DNA from: Bacteroidaceae bacterium
GTDB lineage: Bacteria; Bacteroidota; Bacteroidia; Bacteroidales; Bacteroidaceae
Assembly (NCBI GenBank): GCA_900770655.1
Contig: CAAGLA010000038.1
Location: forward strand, 85,716 to 149,715
DNA: 64,000 bases
Reading direction: 5' to 3'
Part shown: piece by piece, positions 8,970 through 19,188 of the stretch
Layout of the letters: the number at the start of each line of letters is the position of its first letter
Position numbering within the stretch: position 1 is the stretch's first letter
Made by a program: the position numbers and the translations under genes
Notes under the pieces: model-generated
What the model was told of the DNA's origin: nothing
The model's database searches: none
Seen by the model: only the letters and a program-made list of their open reading frames with translations

Positions 8970-10472
8970 ATGAAAAGAATATTAGAAACCATAATACTGT
9001 CGGCAACAGTGCTTTTTGCCTCTTGTTCGGTGAGTGTACCCGGTTCTTATACTCCTCTTGATACAGAACCATCGCTCTTTCCCGACTACAAGAATGTCAC
9101 TGTTCCCTGCAATATAGCCCCTCTCTCCTTTAGAATAGATGAAGAGGGTGACGATTTTGTAACCCGTATCTCTTCCGGCGATACAGAATATGTTGTTGGC
9201 GGAACAGAAGTGGCTATCCCGCAGGAAGAGTGGAATGGGCTTTTATCCAAAGCCACGGGCGATTCCATAGCTGTCGATGTTTTTGTAAAGAGAGGCGAGC
9301 AGTGGAACTGTTATAGACGTTTCTTCTTTATTGTTTCGCCCGATTCAATAGATAATTATATATCGTACCGCCTTATCCCTCCATCTTATGTGGCATACGA
9401 AAGGCTATATATATGTCAACGAAACATAACCACATACGACGAGAGTGTCATATACAGCAATATGATAGTCTCTGCGGAGCCCGACGGCCAGTGTATAAAC
9501 TGTCACGCATACAAGAACTACAGAACCGACAATATGCAGTTCCACGTGCGCCAGAATATGGGCGGTACAGTCTTTGTACACAACGGCAATGTGAAGAAAC
9601 TCGATATGAAGACCGACTCAACCATTTCGGCCGGTGTGTATCCTGCATTCAATCCTGTGTACGACTTGGTTGCCTACTCTGTAAACAATACCGGACAGAT
9701 ATTCCACACCAAGAACCCCAACAAGGTGGAAGTGCAGGACCAAGCAAGCGATGTTATAGTATACAATCCTGTAAACGAAACCGTTACCCACGTTTCCAAC
9801 AATCCCGAAGATCTCGAAGTCTTTCCGGCTTGGTCGCCCGACGGCCGAACTCTCTACTATGGTTCGGCACACTTCCCGCAGAAGGACTCTATGGTAACGA
9901 GAGTTTCCGATATGGTGCCTCGTTACAGGGAAATAAAGTACGATATCCTGAGCCGTAGCTGGGATCCTGAAACAGGTGAATTCGGCCCGGTGGATACCGT
10001 TTTCCTTGCTTCGGCCTTAGGCAAGAGTGCAACCTTCCCAAGAATATCTCCTAATGGCCGTTATCTGCTATTCGCACTTGGCGAGTATGGCTGTTTTCAC
10101 ATTTGGCACCAAGATGCCGATTTGTATGTAATGGATTTACACACAAAAGATTATTGGCCTTTGGCTGAGGCTAATTCGAACAGGCCGGAAAGTTATCATT
10201 CGTGGAGCAGCAACGGCAAGTGGATACTCTTTGCAAGCCGCAGGGAAGATACCAACTACAGCCGCCTTTACATTGCTCACGTAGACGAAAACGGTGTCAG
10301 CAGCAAGGCTTTCCTTCTGCCTCAGGAGAGCCCATCTTTCTACGACTTCTTTGACAGGTCGTACAACGTTCCCGAATTTATGGTGGAGCCTGTGAAAATA
10401 ACTCCCCACGAGTTTGCCGAAGTGGTTGAAGGACCTTCTGTAAAAGTTAAATATTCTACAAATGTAAAGTGA
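8970..10472 (+). CDS. TolB-like beta-propeller lipoprotein with one CxxCH motif
   Basis: The 500-residue product starts at the ATG at 8970, which places a clean lipoprotein signal (LSATVLFASC) at the N-terminus; an in-frame TTG 24 bases upstream is rejected for that reason. The central and C-terminal parts contain TolB/WD40-like blades: PAFNPVYDLVAYS, VFPAWSPDGRTLYYGS, ATFPRISPNGRYLLFA and SYHSWSSNGKWILFASR. Between the N-terminus and the propeller lies GQCINCHAYKN, a CxxCH motif that could bind a single covalent heme c. It follows the DUF6057-like gene. Possible roles are a periplasmic redox or binding partner of that membrane protein; the heme is inferred, not shown. Confidence 0.75.
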   Translation: MKRILETIILSATVLFASCSVSVPGSYTPLDTEPSLFPDYKNVTVPCNIAPLSFRIDEEGDDFVTRISSGDTEYVVGGTEVAIPQEEWNGLLSKATGDSIAVDVFVKRGEQWNCYRRFFFIVSPDSIDNYISYRLIPPSYVAYERLYICQRNITTYDESVIYSNMIVSAEPDGQCINCHAYKNYRTDNMQFHVRQNMGGTVFVHNGNVKKLDMKTDSTISAGVYPAFNPVYDLVAYSVNNTGQIFHTKNPNKVEVQDQASDVIVYNPVNETVTHVSNNPEDLEVFPAWSPDGRTLYYGSAHFPQKDSMVTRVSDMVPRYREIKYDILSRSWDPETGEFGPVDTVFLASALGKSATFPRISPNGRYLLFALGEYGCFHIWHQDADLYVMDLHTKDYWPLAEANSNRPESYHSWSSNGKWILFASRREDTNYSRLYIAHVDENGVSSKAFLLPQESPSFYDFFDRSYNVPEFMVEPVKITPHEFAEVVEGPSVKVKYSTNVK

Positions 10473-10512
10473 ATTTTAACATTTTATTGTTAATTATTCG
10501 AAATTTCAAAAT

Positions 10513-10558
10513 ATCCCCTTTTTTTGTTGCTTAAACAGAAATTGGGGATTTTTTTTGT
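10513..10558 (+). terminator. Rho-independent-like terminator after the TolB-like gene
   Basis: ATCCCC (10513-10518) pairs with GGGGAT (10544-10549) around a T-rich loop of 25 bases, and the second arm runs into a T tract (10549-10556). The stem is short, so termination strength is uncertain. Confidence 0.5.
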
Positions 10559-10629
10559 GCCAAATGTGAAAAAAGTGCCCTCTAGGCGAAAAAAAAAGGG
10601 GATTTATGCGAATATTTATTTAAAAGTCT

Positions 10630-10637
10630 TATTTTTG
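10630..10637 (+). promoter_or_regulatory. -7 element upstream of the FAS1/SusCD locus
   Basis: TATTTTTG matches TAnnTTTG and lies 81 bases before the first FAS1 start codon, so the leader is about 75 bases long and AT-rich. No clear TTG is found 19-21 bases upstream. An ECF-type or alternative promoter cannot be excluded. Confidence 0.5.
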
Positions 10638-10718
10638 CACGTTAGCAAAGGGTGTATTGTGCCTTGTTGCCTGAAACTTAAAAAAACAAAAAAATAATAA
10701 TTAATAATTTTTGTACTT

Positions 10719-13700
10719 ATGTTTAGACACCGTTTAAGTAAATTGAGCTCGATATCGCTGCTTGCGATATGTATGCTGTTTGTCGGCGGTTCATTGCAGT
10801 CTTGTCAAGACTGGTTCGATGATTACAAATACGACGACGAAGAACCTAATTGGTTGGGTGCAAGTATTTACGATTTCCTAAAGGAAGGTACACCCGGTCA
10901 CACCTACTCTAATTTCGTGGCTATCATTGATAGTCTCGGTGAAACAGAGACTTTGTCTCATACCGGTAGCAAAACTCTATTCGTGGCCGACGATGCTGCG
11001 TTTGAGGAGTTCTTCAAGAACAACCCGTGGGGTGTTACAAGCGTTGGTGAGATGACAAAGGCCCAGATGAAGATTATTCTTTACAGCGCAATGCTCGACA
11101 ATGCTATGCTGCTCGATATGATGGCAAGTACAGGTGCCGGCAGCGGTGACGAAGGAACCTGTCTGCGTCGTTATACATCGGCAAATATAATTGACACCAT
11201 TCCATTGGTTACCGAAGAAGATATGCCTGCATACAACAAGTATTGGGCAGCTTTGAACGGCGGTCAGCCTGCTAAGCCAATGCGCTTGGCTATGGACGGA
11301 ACAGCTCCTATGATGGTACACTTCTTGTACGATTATTTGAGAAACAACGCCATTAAGGCTTCCGATATCGCGTTCCTCTTCAGGAAGGACGGTGTGCCTA
11401 CAAATACATTCAAAGATAACGAGGCGCTTGTCTTTGGCCACAAGATTGTTGCCAGTGGCGTAACTGCGGGAAGCTTTTCCGAAGATACATTGACCATCAC
11501 TTGTAAGAACGGTTACATATATCGTCTCGACGGTCTTCTTCTTCCGCCGTCAAATATGGCAGCTGAGCTCCGTGCGCACGAGGATACAGAAATATTCAGC
11601 CACCTGCTCGACCGTTTCTGCGTTCCTGTATATGACGGTGCCCTGTCGGCCGATTATCAGGCATTCTACAATACAAAAGACAGTATATATCGTCTAAGAT
11701 ATTTCACAGACGCTTACCCTACAACCCCGTTGCTCGATTCAAAGAATGCAAATCCTACTCAAGATGAATTGTTGAACTTCGATCCGGGTTGGAACGAATA
11801 TAAGGGACAGCTTGCTAAAGAGCGCGATATGGCTGCAATGTTCGTGCCTAACGACGATGTCTTGTACGAATATTTCGGAACATCGGAAGGTTCCGGCCGT
11901 TTCTTGCTCGACCAGTATGCTCCCGATATTGAAATTACAGACCAAGCAACTCTTCTTCAGGCTCTCGACAGTGTTCCTGAAATCCTTATTGCTGAGTTCC
12001 TTAACAATCTTATGAAACCATCGTTTGTTGGAACAGTTCTTAGCAAGTTCGACAAGATAACCGACGATGCCAACGACCCTATTGGTCTTGAAGAGCATCA
12101 CGTTGACGAGTGCGTTATTGCAAACAACGGTGTCATCTATATATTGAATAACGTATTCGGTCCTGCAAGCTATCAGGCTGTATCTGCGCCTACAAAGGTA
12201 TTCGAGAATATGCTCATTATGCGTAATATCATCAAACAGCTCGATTACGACAACTACCTCCTTGCTATGGATGCCGAGTATAGCTTCATAGTTCCCGATG
12301 ACGATTATTTTGTCTATTACGACCCTATCACACATAACTATGGTGACCCGAAGGCATACGTGTTCCACTATAACGCAGACCGCCCGAAGAATACAGCCCG
12401 TGCTACAGAACTTTGGGCCGAAACATTCAAATTTGACCCTCAAACATACCAGATAGCCGACACCGCAGTAGCTTCATTCGGTCCGGTGAGTCTGTCGGGC
12501 AAGAAGTTCAATGGTAATACATTTATGGCAAACCGTATGACCGACCTTATGGAATACCTTATTATATTAGGCGACATAGAGTCGGGTAACAAATATTATC
12601 AGACAAAGGGCTATGGTACAATAAAGGTCGAATATAACGGCCCTGAAAATATTGTATTCTATGGTGGTGAGCAAATAGAGAATGGTACATCTGTTGCACT
12701 TGGTCTCAGATATGCTCAAAAGAACGGTAGAACATACTGTACAGTTGCCGGTGAAGAGAATACTCTAACCCGCAAATATACCGGTGTTCCAACACCGCCT
12801 ACAAGGTCGGTTTACACAAATCTGAAGAGATTCGGTGAAAACGAAACCGATTTGTACTATGAATTCTTCCAGCTCTGTAATCCGGCAAACTTCTCTTCGA
12901 TGCTCGAAGCTATGTTCCCCGATGCAGACTCTACTTCAATACTGGAAGACTCTTTGAAACTCTATTCAATCTTCTACAACGATGCCGAAGGTGGTACAAT
13001 AGTTAATGGCATTCCATTCTTCAGCACATATCACTATACAGTATATGTTCCTTCAAACGAGTCTATCAGAGAGTTGTTCGACCGCGGTCTTCCTGTATGG
13101 GAGCAGGTTGAGGAACTTGCTGCGACACATCCTGCAAAGGCTGCGTCTGTAATGCGTATGCTCAACAAGTTCATCCGTTATCACTTCCAAGACAACTCTG
13201 TATATGTAGACAACAATCCGTTTACTATTGCAGCTCCCGGCGGAGGCTTCAACAGCGAGGCAAACTTCGCAACAGCCGTTATCAATGACAGAACCGGCCG
13301 TTTCTACGAAACTATTGTAAGAACCGCTTCCGATGGCAAGACTCTCATTGTTAAAGACGACCTGACAGAATACAGCGACTATGACAATTGGGCAAGAGTA
13401 ATTACAACCGGCGAAGAGGGCAAGTACTGGAACGTTATGTGCCGCGACTTCATTTATACAACAAACTCCGAACAGATTCCTCAAACAATATCAACCTCTT
13501 CATTTGCTGTGCTGCAGCCAATTAACCGCGCATTGCTCAATACATCGCTGTTTGGTTACGACGGCCTTATACGTCGTTTCGCAGCAACCGGCGAACTTGT
13601 CGACACAATGACTGTTAAGGGAACCAACGGCTTGGTAAGCATTGGCGGCAAGTCTCCATATCTTGTTGCCAGCCGTGGCAGGGTAGAGATGCCTAACCTC

Positions 13701-13979
13701 GCAGGTAAAAATGTGAGAATGAACATCGGTTACCTTATGTCTCCGATAAATGAAGCTAGCGAAGAGTGGGATACATACCTCACACGTGAGGAACTGGTTC
13801 TCAAAGATAATGAACCTATGCTTGTAAACGCCGAAGGTATGCTTGTTCAATTTGTAGAAGACGAAGATGGAAACGTCATCTGCGAATATGTAGTTGATGA
13901 AAACAACAATATGCTCAAGGTAGACAACTCGGGTAATGTCATTGAAAGAATCCCGGCAACTAACAGTGGTGTAGAATAA
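10719..13979 (+). CDS. Large lipoprotein with about four fasciclin (FAS1) domains
   Basis: This 1086-residue protein has a lipoprotein signal (LFVGGSLQSC, Cys29) and is likely surface exposed. FAS1-like units are recognised by the pattern of a helical start, a short TLFV or FVP strand and a following helix: about residues 50-260 (GSKTLFVADDAAFEEFF), 285-480 (MAAMFVPNDDVLYEYF), 490-680 (YSFIVPDDDYFVYY) and 740-960 (YTVYVPSNESIRELF). FAS1 domains mediate adhesion or ligand binding; no catalytic motif is seen. It heads a six-gene cluster, 11 bases before a SusC gene, so it probably works with that transporter as an accessory surface binding protein. The ligand is unknown. Confidence 0.82.
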   Translation: MFRHRLSKLSSISLLAICMLFVGGSLQSCQDWFDDYKYDDEEPNWLGASIYDFLKEGTPGHTYSNFVAIIDSLGETETLSHTGSKTLFVADDAAFEEFFKNNPWGVTSVGEMTKAQMKIILYSAMLDNAMLLDMMASTGAGSGDEGTCLRRYTSANIIDTIPLVTEEDMPAYNKYWAALNGGQPAKPMRLAMDGTAPMMVHFLYDYLRNNAIKASDIAFLFRKDGVPTNTFKDNEALVFGHKIVASGVTAGSFSEDTLTITCKNGYIYRLDGLLLPPSNMAAELRAHEDTEIFSHLLDRFCVPVYDGALSADYQAFYNTKDSIYRLRYFTDAYPTTPLLDSKNANPTQDELLNFDPGWNEYKGQLAKERDMAAMFVPNDDVLYEYFGTSEGSGRFLLDQYAPDIEITDQATLLQALDSVPEILIAEFLNNLMKPSFVGTVLSKFDKITDDANDPIGLEEHHVDECVIANNGVIYILNNVFGPASYQAVSAPTKVFENMLIMRNIIKQLDYDNYLLAMDAEYSFIVPDDDYFVYYDPITHNYGDPKAYVFHYNADRPKNTARATELWAETFKFDPQTYQIADTAVASFGPVSLSGKKFNGNTFMANRMTDLMEYLIILGDIESGNKYYQTKGYGTIKVEYNGPENIVFYGGEQIENGTSVALGLRYAQKNGRTYCTVAGEENTLTRKYTGVPTPPTRSVYTNLKRFGENETDLYYEFFQLCNPANFSSMLEAMFPDADSTSILEDSLKLYSIFYNDAEGGTIVNGIPFFSTYHYTVYVPSNESIRELFDRGLPVWEQVEELAATHPAKAASVMRMLNKFIRYHFQDNSVYVDNNPFTIAAPGGGFNSEANFATAVINDRTGRFYETIVRTASDGKTLIVKDDLTEYSDYDNWARVITTGEEGKYWNVMCRDFIYTTNSEQIPQTISTSSFAVLQPINRALLNTSLFGYDGLIRRFAATGELVDTMTVKGTNGLVSIGGKSPYLVASRGRVEMPNLAGKNVRMNIGYLMSPINEASEEWDTYLTREELVLKDNEPMLVNAEGMLVQFVEDEDGNVICEYVVDENNNMLKVDNSGNVIERIPATNSGVE

Positions 13980-13990
13980 ACATAAAAGCT

Positions 13991-16900
13991 ATGATAAGAA
14001 CAAAGTATTTATTATTACTCGTGCTTCTTTGCTGTTTTGGTACAACAGCATTCGCACAGTCGGGCGCGAGAATTTCTGGTACTGTAACAAGCGACGCCGA
14101 AGGTCCGCTGATTATGGTAAACATCACTGAGCGTGATGCCAGCAACCGTATTATCGAAGCAACAGCTACTGACTTCGAAGGTAACTTCTCAATGGTTGTT
14201 AAAAACACCAACAACGTTATTGAGATTTCGTACATTGGCTACAAGACACAGCGTCTTGAGATTGGTTCACGTACCGTCTTCAATGTAAAGATGGTAGAGG
14301 ACAATATTCTCGATGATGTCGTAATCGTTGCCGAAGAGAGAACACGTTCCGGTGGTCTCGATATTCTTGAACGCGAAATGACTCACGCTACCCAGAAAAT
14401 CAGTATGGAAGAGATGGAGGGTCTTTCGTTTGCTTCGGTAGACGAGGCGCTTCAGGGACAGATTGCCGGTCTTGACATTATTGTATCGGGTGACGTTGGC
14501 TCAAACAACCAGATGCGTCTCCGTGGTAACTCTTCATTGACTTCGGGAAAAACTGCTGCCGAAGGCGGTATCTCGGCAGAACCTCTTATCGTTGTCGACG
14601 ACAATATCTTTGAGGTTGCCGAGGGAACATTCGACTTCGAAACAGCAACCGACGAGGGCTTTGCCGAGCTTCTTATGATTAACACCGAGGATATTGCCGA
14701 AATTGAGGTGTTGAAGGATGCTGCCTCTTGTGCCGTTTGGGGTTCACGAGGTGCCAACGGTGTTATCAAAATCAAGACAAAGCGTGGTAAGCGTGGTGCT
14801 ACCCGTGTGAACTTTACATATAAGTTCAAGGATAAATGGTTGCCCGAAGGCTTGAACCTACTGAATGGTGACGACTATACAATGCTCATTAAGCAGGCCT
14901 TGTTCAACCGTAATCAAGTGGCTTCGGAAGCCGATATCCCGGAACTTAACTACGACAAGACTTTCCCCGAATATGAAAACTTCAACAACAACACCGATTG
15001 GGTAGATGCTGTCTCTAAGCACGGTTACCGTAACGAGTACAGTGTAAACATAAGCGGTGGTGGTGAGAAGGCTACATTCCGTATATCGGGAAGCTATGCC
15101 GACGAGACATTCCAAGTTATTGGACAGAACTCTCAGAGCGTTACTTCACGTCTTGCTCTTGACTACTTTGTATCGCAGCGCATTAAGGTAATTGCCGATT
15201 TCTCTTTCTCCTACACACATATGAGAAGAAACACCGAAGGTCTGTTGTACAATGCACAGATTATGATGCCTAATATGAGTATCTACAAGCAGGACATCTA
15301 CGGCAACAACACCGAAGACTACTATTCTATGTTGAACTACGCAGACAAGAATGACCTTGAAAGTGCTGTATATAGCCGCAAGAATCCTCTTGCAGTAGGT
15401 CACCTTGCCGAATATTATACCGACAACTTCAGTATAAACCCACAGATTACATTCGAGTATAATCTATTGGGCCTCGAAGACGACGAGACACAACTTAAGT
15501 ATCGCGGTATGGTGAACCTCAACGCTTCTACATACTCAGGTACTGTTTATACACCTGCAGCCTTGTCAAATGCCGACTGGGACGACCCCACAAAGAACGA
15601 GTCTAAGGCCGAAGACAACAAGAGTCTTGGCTTTACTACCCGTCACCAGCTTATCTTTACTCCATACTTGGGTAACAGAGACCACTTCTTGACAATGAAT
15701 GCCCAGTTCGAGCTTCGTACATCTACAGGTAACTCTCAGTCTTCTGTTGCCCGTGGCTTGCCAACCGGCAATATAAGCAGTTCTACTGTAGGTGCCCAGC
15801 TTGGCAGTGGTACCACTACCGGCCGTTGGGAAAGCCGCAACCTGAGTTTCGTATTCGATGCCCACTACTCATATAAGTCTAAATACTCATTGCGTCTTGC
15901 AGTACGTGGCGAGGGTCACACTTCAATGGGTGACGATAGAAAATGGGCTGCATACCCATCTATTTCGGCACGTTGGAACATTATCGACGAGAGCTGGATG
16001 GAGTGGGCTAAACCATTTGTTTCTATGCTTTCTTTGCGTCCCGGTTTCGGTATGGACGGCCACGCGCCCGGCAGAAACCTGACTTTCAACTCATACGAGC
16101 CGCTTCAGGGCAGCAGTTATCTTGGTATGGCAGTCTTTAAGATGAACGGTATCCGTTTGACAGACCTTCGCCGTTCCGACAAGCGCGAGTGGAACATCGG
16201 TTCCGACTTTGGTTTCTTTGAAGGCAAACTCACCGGTGCGTTCAACTATTATAACGGTACAACGTATGACCAGATAGTTCCAGAGTTTAGAATTCCATCG
16301 TCAACAGGTTATTCGACATTAGGATTCAAAAATTCAGGTACAATACGCAATTCCGGTTGGGAACTTAACCTTAACCTCAATAATATGAAGATTGTAGGTG
16401 ACCTCTCGTTCTCAATGTACTTTAATATAGGTAACAACTACAACGAGATTCTTGAACTCGACGATGCATATCTCGAAAAAGAAAATGGCAAGTACGAAGA
16501 ACCCAAGAACTCGGAATATCTTGGCCGTGTACAGATAGGTAACCCAATGGGTGCTATCTATGGTTTCCGTTACAAGGGTGTTTATCGTTACAGCTACAAG
16601 AACTGGGAAAAGGCTCTTGCCGAAGAGGCTGCCGGCCGTAACGGTACTTGTCCTATCGTTCGCGATGCCGAAGGCAACGTTGTTTACGAGGCCGACGGTA
16701 CACCTAAGAAGATGGCCCTCTTCTTCGATACCGAGACTTTGAAACCCTTTAGAGAGTATGAATTCAAGGGTGGTGATGCCATTTACGAAGATATAAACCA
16801 CGACGGTACCATCAACCAGCTCGATATCGTTTATCTTGGTAACTCAAACCCTGCAGCTCAGGGTGGTTTCGGTTTCACTTTCCGTTACAAGAAATGGAGC

Positions 16901-17344
16901 TTGAAGACTTCGTTCACATACCGTTGGGATGTCGATGTGGTTAATACAGCCCGTATGGGTGTTGAGAATATGTCATCGTTCGACAACCAAAGTGTTGCTG
17001 TGAACTGGCGTTGGCGCAAGGAGGGTGATATCACAGAAATTCCACGTGCAGTAAACGGTAGTTCAAATGCATATAACTATCTTGGCAGTGACCGTTATGT
17101 GGAGGATGCATCGTACGTGCGTCTATCATACGTGCAGTTGTCATACGCCTTCGAACCCGACTGGCTGAAGAAGTTCGGAATGAAGAGTCTGCAGTTGTAT
17201 GCTTCGGCCGACAACGTTTGCTTCTGGACAAAGTATTCAGGTCTTGACCCGGAAATCGGCAATGGCTCTAAAGGTATTGCTTGGGATGGCTCCAAGACAC
17301 CGCGTGCGCGCTCATATACAGTATCAATATCAGTTGGTTTCTAA
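13991..17344 (+). CDS. SusC/RagA-type TonB-dependent outer-membrane transporter (first copy)
   Basis: The 1117-residue product has a signal peptide ending TTAFAQ, a carboxypeptidase-D regulatory-like domain (ARISGTVTSDAEGPL, about residues 25-110), and a plug domain with EALQGQIAGLDIIVSGD and the SusC signature LKDAASCAVWGSRGANGV. A long beta-barrel follows and the chain ends in Phe (YTVSISVGF), as outer-membrane barrels do. SusC proteins import oligosaccharides or peptides together with a SusD lid using TonB energy. The SusD gene starts 12 bases downstream. The cluster carries no glycosidase or protease, so the substrate class cannot be deduced. Confidence 0.95.
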   Translation: MIRTKYLLLLVLLCCFGTTAFAQSGARISGTVTSDAEGPLIMVNITERDASNRIIEATATDFEGNFSMVVKNTNNVIEISYIGYKTQRLEIGSRTVFNVKMVEDNILDDVVIVAEERTRSGGLDILEREMTHATQKISMEEMEGLSFASVDEALQGQIAGLDIIVSGDVGSNNQMRLRGNSSLTSGKTAAEGGISAEPLIVVDDNIFEVAEGTFDFETATDEGFAELLMINTEDIAEIEVLKDAASCAVWGSRGANGVIKIKTKRGKRGATRVNFTYKFKDKWLPEGLNLLNGDDYTMLIKQALFNRNQVASEADIPELNYDKTFPEYENFNNNTDWVDAVSKHGYRNEYSVNISGGGEKATFRISGSYADETFQVIGQNSQSVTSRLALDYFVSQRIKVIADFSFSYTHMRRNTEGLLYNAQIMMPNMSIYKQDIYGNNTEDYYSMLNYADKNDLESAVYSRKNPLAVGHLAEYYTDNFSINPQITFEYNLLGLEDDETQLKYRGMVNLNASTYSGTVYTPAALSNADWDDPTKNESKAEDNKSLGFTTRHQLIFTPYLGNRDHFLTMNAQFELRTSTGNSQSSVARGLPTGNISSSTVGAQLGSGTTTGRWESRNLSFVFDAHYSYKSKYSLRLAVRGEGHTSMGDDRKWAAYPSISARWNIIDESWMEWAKPFVSMLSLRPGFGMDGHAPGRNLTFNSYEPLQGSSYLGMAVFKMNGIRLTDLRRSDKREWNIGSDFGFFEGKLTGAFNYYNGTTYDQIVPEFRIPSSTGYSTLGFKNSGTIRNSGWELNLNLNNMKIVGDLSFSMYFNIGNNYNEILELDDAYLEKENGKYEEPKNSEYLGRVQIGNPMGAIYGFRYKGVYRYSYKNWEKALAEEAAGRNGTCPIVRDAEGNVVYEADGTPKKMALFFDTETLKPFREYEFKGGDAIYEDINHDGTINQLDIVYLGNSNPAAQGGFGFTFRYKKWSLKTSFTYRWDVDVVNTARMGVENMSSFDNQSVAVNWRWRKEGDITEIPRAVNGSSNAYNYLGSDRYVEDASYVRLSYVQLSYAFEPDWLKKFGMKSLQLYASADNVCFWTKYSGLDPEIGNGSKGIAWDGSKTPRARSYTVSISVGF

Positions 17345-17356
17345 AAGTTGAAGAAT

Positions 17357-19096
17357 ATGAAAGCAATAAAATATATATATAAAAAATCGCTGCTTGCCGT
17401 GGCGTTGATTGCAGGTTCTCTTTTGAGTTCGTGTACCGATTACCTGACAATTATACCCAGCAACCAGATAGTTCACGAGGACTTTTGGCAAACCGAAGAC
17501 CAAGTGAACGGTATGCTTGCCCACAGCTATGTAAAGCTCATTAGTACATCTGCAATGGAGAGGGCAATTGTTTGGGGTGAACTGCGTGCCGACAATATGA
17601 CTTTCCGTGAGTCGGCCGGCGCTGAATTGAAATACCTTGTCGAGGCCAACATTCTCGATGAAAACTCATATTGCAACTGGGGCGTCTTTTATGAGGCTAT
17701 CAATTATGCAAACCTTGTAATTGAATATGCTCCGCTTGTTACAGAGCGCGACCCCGACTTTACCGAAGGCGACCTTCAGGTGGTTATGGGAGAGATGTAT
17801 GCGATGCGTGCATTGTGCCACTTCTACCTTGTTCGTGCCTTCCGTGATATACCAATGGCTCTTGTGCCTGCAGTTAGCGATGCCGACCTCCCCGATTATC
17901 ATCAGGTGCACCCGCTTGAGGCTCTCAACTATATAATGGAAGACCTTGAGCGTGCCGAACATATGGTTATGAATTCGGGCGGTTATACAACCATAACCCA
18001 TAACTATGGCCGTATAACAAAAAACGCAGTGTTGGCGATGAAGGCCGATGTGAATTTGTGGCGCGCGGCTTTTGCGCAGTATTATGAGGGTGAGAGTGAA
18101 CTAGTGGCTGCGGGTGATGTTCAAAGGTACTATGACGAGTGTGTGGCCGATTGCAGTACTTTGTTGGCAAATATGGAGAGCCAATTTGAGGAAGATCTCG
18201 AAAACTCAAGCGTCGCTGTAATTAGGTATCCTTACGACCTCATACAGAACTTCGGTACTCTCAAAGACAAGCAAGACAATCATTACAGTTCCGCATACGA
18301 TATGATATTCGGTGTCCAGAATTCCACAGAGTCTATCTTTGAGTTGCAGGTGGAAGGAGTAAACACCGACGGTGAATGCTATGCTGTGTTAAACTTGTAT
18401 GGAACAGAGAAGGAGCAAGGAAGGTTGGTTGTTCCCACAAACTTCCTCAGCAAGATGTATGAGACTGACGACCTCCGTGCATATACCTATACCAATGCAA
18501 AATCATTGAAGGGTGGAGCAGATGCAAATGCCGGCGGCAATTCTAACGACACACATACAAGAATTGTAAAGTATTCAGCTAAGTCATCGCCGGCCGGCTC
18601 ATACAGAGATAAGGGAGATTTTGATGCAAACTGGATAGTTTATCGCAAAACCGATGTGCTTCTTATGATGGCAGAGGCTATGGTTAACCGTCCTTCGGCA
18701 TCGATAGATGACTTTAAAGCGTCGTTCAATATTGTTAAGGCTATAAATACACGCTCGAGGGTAGATTCAACCAATATAAAGAGACCTCTTGATATTAATT
18801 CGTATATGACACAGCAGACAGCTGCACAGCTTGTGCTTGACGAGCGTGCAAGGGAGCTCTCATACGAAGGCAAACGTTGGTTCGACTTGGTGCGTGTTGC
18901 ATTGCGCGACGGCAGCACTAACAATATTACATTTGTTGCCGACAAACTCGACAGCAACTCAGGTGTAGTTAAGAGCAAGATGGCTACAATAGATGGCTTG
19001 TTCCTCCCGATATACATTGAGGAGATGCGCTTTAACAAGAATTTGGTGCAGAATCCGGCCTACATCAGAGAAGATGAAAGTGTGGAGATGAACTAA
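17357..19096 (+). CDS. SusD/RagB-family nutrient-binding lipoprotein (first copy)
   Basis: This 579-residue surface lipoprotein is the lid of the SusCD transporter encoded just upstream. The ATG at 17357 is chosen over an in-frame TTG 9 bases upstream; the resulting signal ends LLSSC (Cys at about residue 23). SusD hallmarks are the N-terminal TDYLTIIPSNQ, the helical TPR-like core with MYAMRALCHFYLVRAF, and the C-terminal RARELSYEGKRWFDLVR, which is almost invariant in SusD/RagB proteins. It is followed 92 bases later by the second FAS1 gene. Confidence 0.94.
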   Translation: MKAIKYIYKKSLLAVALIAGSLLSSCTDYLTIIPSNQIVHEDFWQTEDQVNGMLAHSYVKLISTSAMERAIVWGELRADNMTFRESAGAELKYLVEANILDENSYCNWGVFYEAINYANLVIEYAPLVTERDPDFTEGDLQVVMGEMYAMRALCHFYLVRAFRDIPMALVPAVSDADLPDYHQVHPLEALNYIMEDLERAEHMVMNSGGYTTITHNYGRITKNAVLAMKADVNLWRAAFAQYYEGESELVAAGDVQRYYDECVADCSTLLANMESQFEEDLENSSVAVIRYPYDLIQNFGTLKDKQDNHYSSAYDMIFGVQNSTESIFELQVEGVNTDGECYAVLNLYGTEKEQGRLVVPTNFLSKMYETDDLRAYTYTNAKSLKGGADANAGGNSNDTHTRIVKYSAKSSPAGSYRDKGDFDANWIVYRKTDVLLMMAEAMVNRPSASIDDFKASFNIVKAINTRSRVDSTNIKRPLDINSYMTQQTAAQLVLDERARELSYEGKRWFDLVRVALRDGSTNNITFVADKLDSNSGVVKSKMATIDGLFLPIYIEEMRFNKNLVQNPAYIREDESVEMN

Positions 19097-19188
19097 ACAG
19101 GTATAAAGGTATTTTATAAGAGGTCTGCATAATTGGGCATACTTTTATGCAGCACCTTTTAAAGAAGAAAATAAAAAACAAACTTTAT

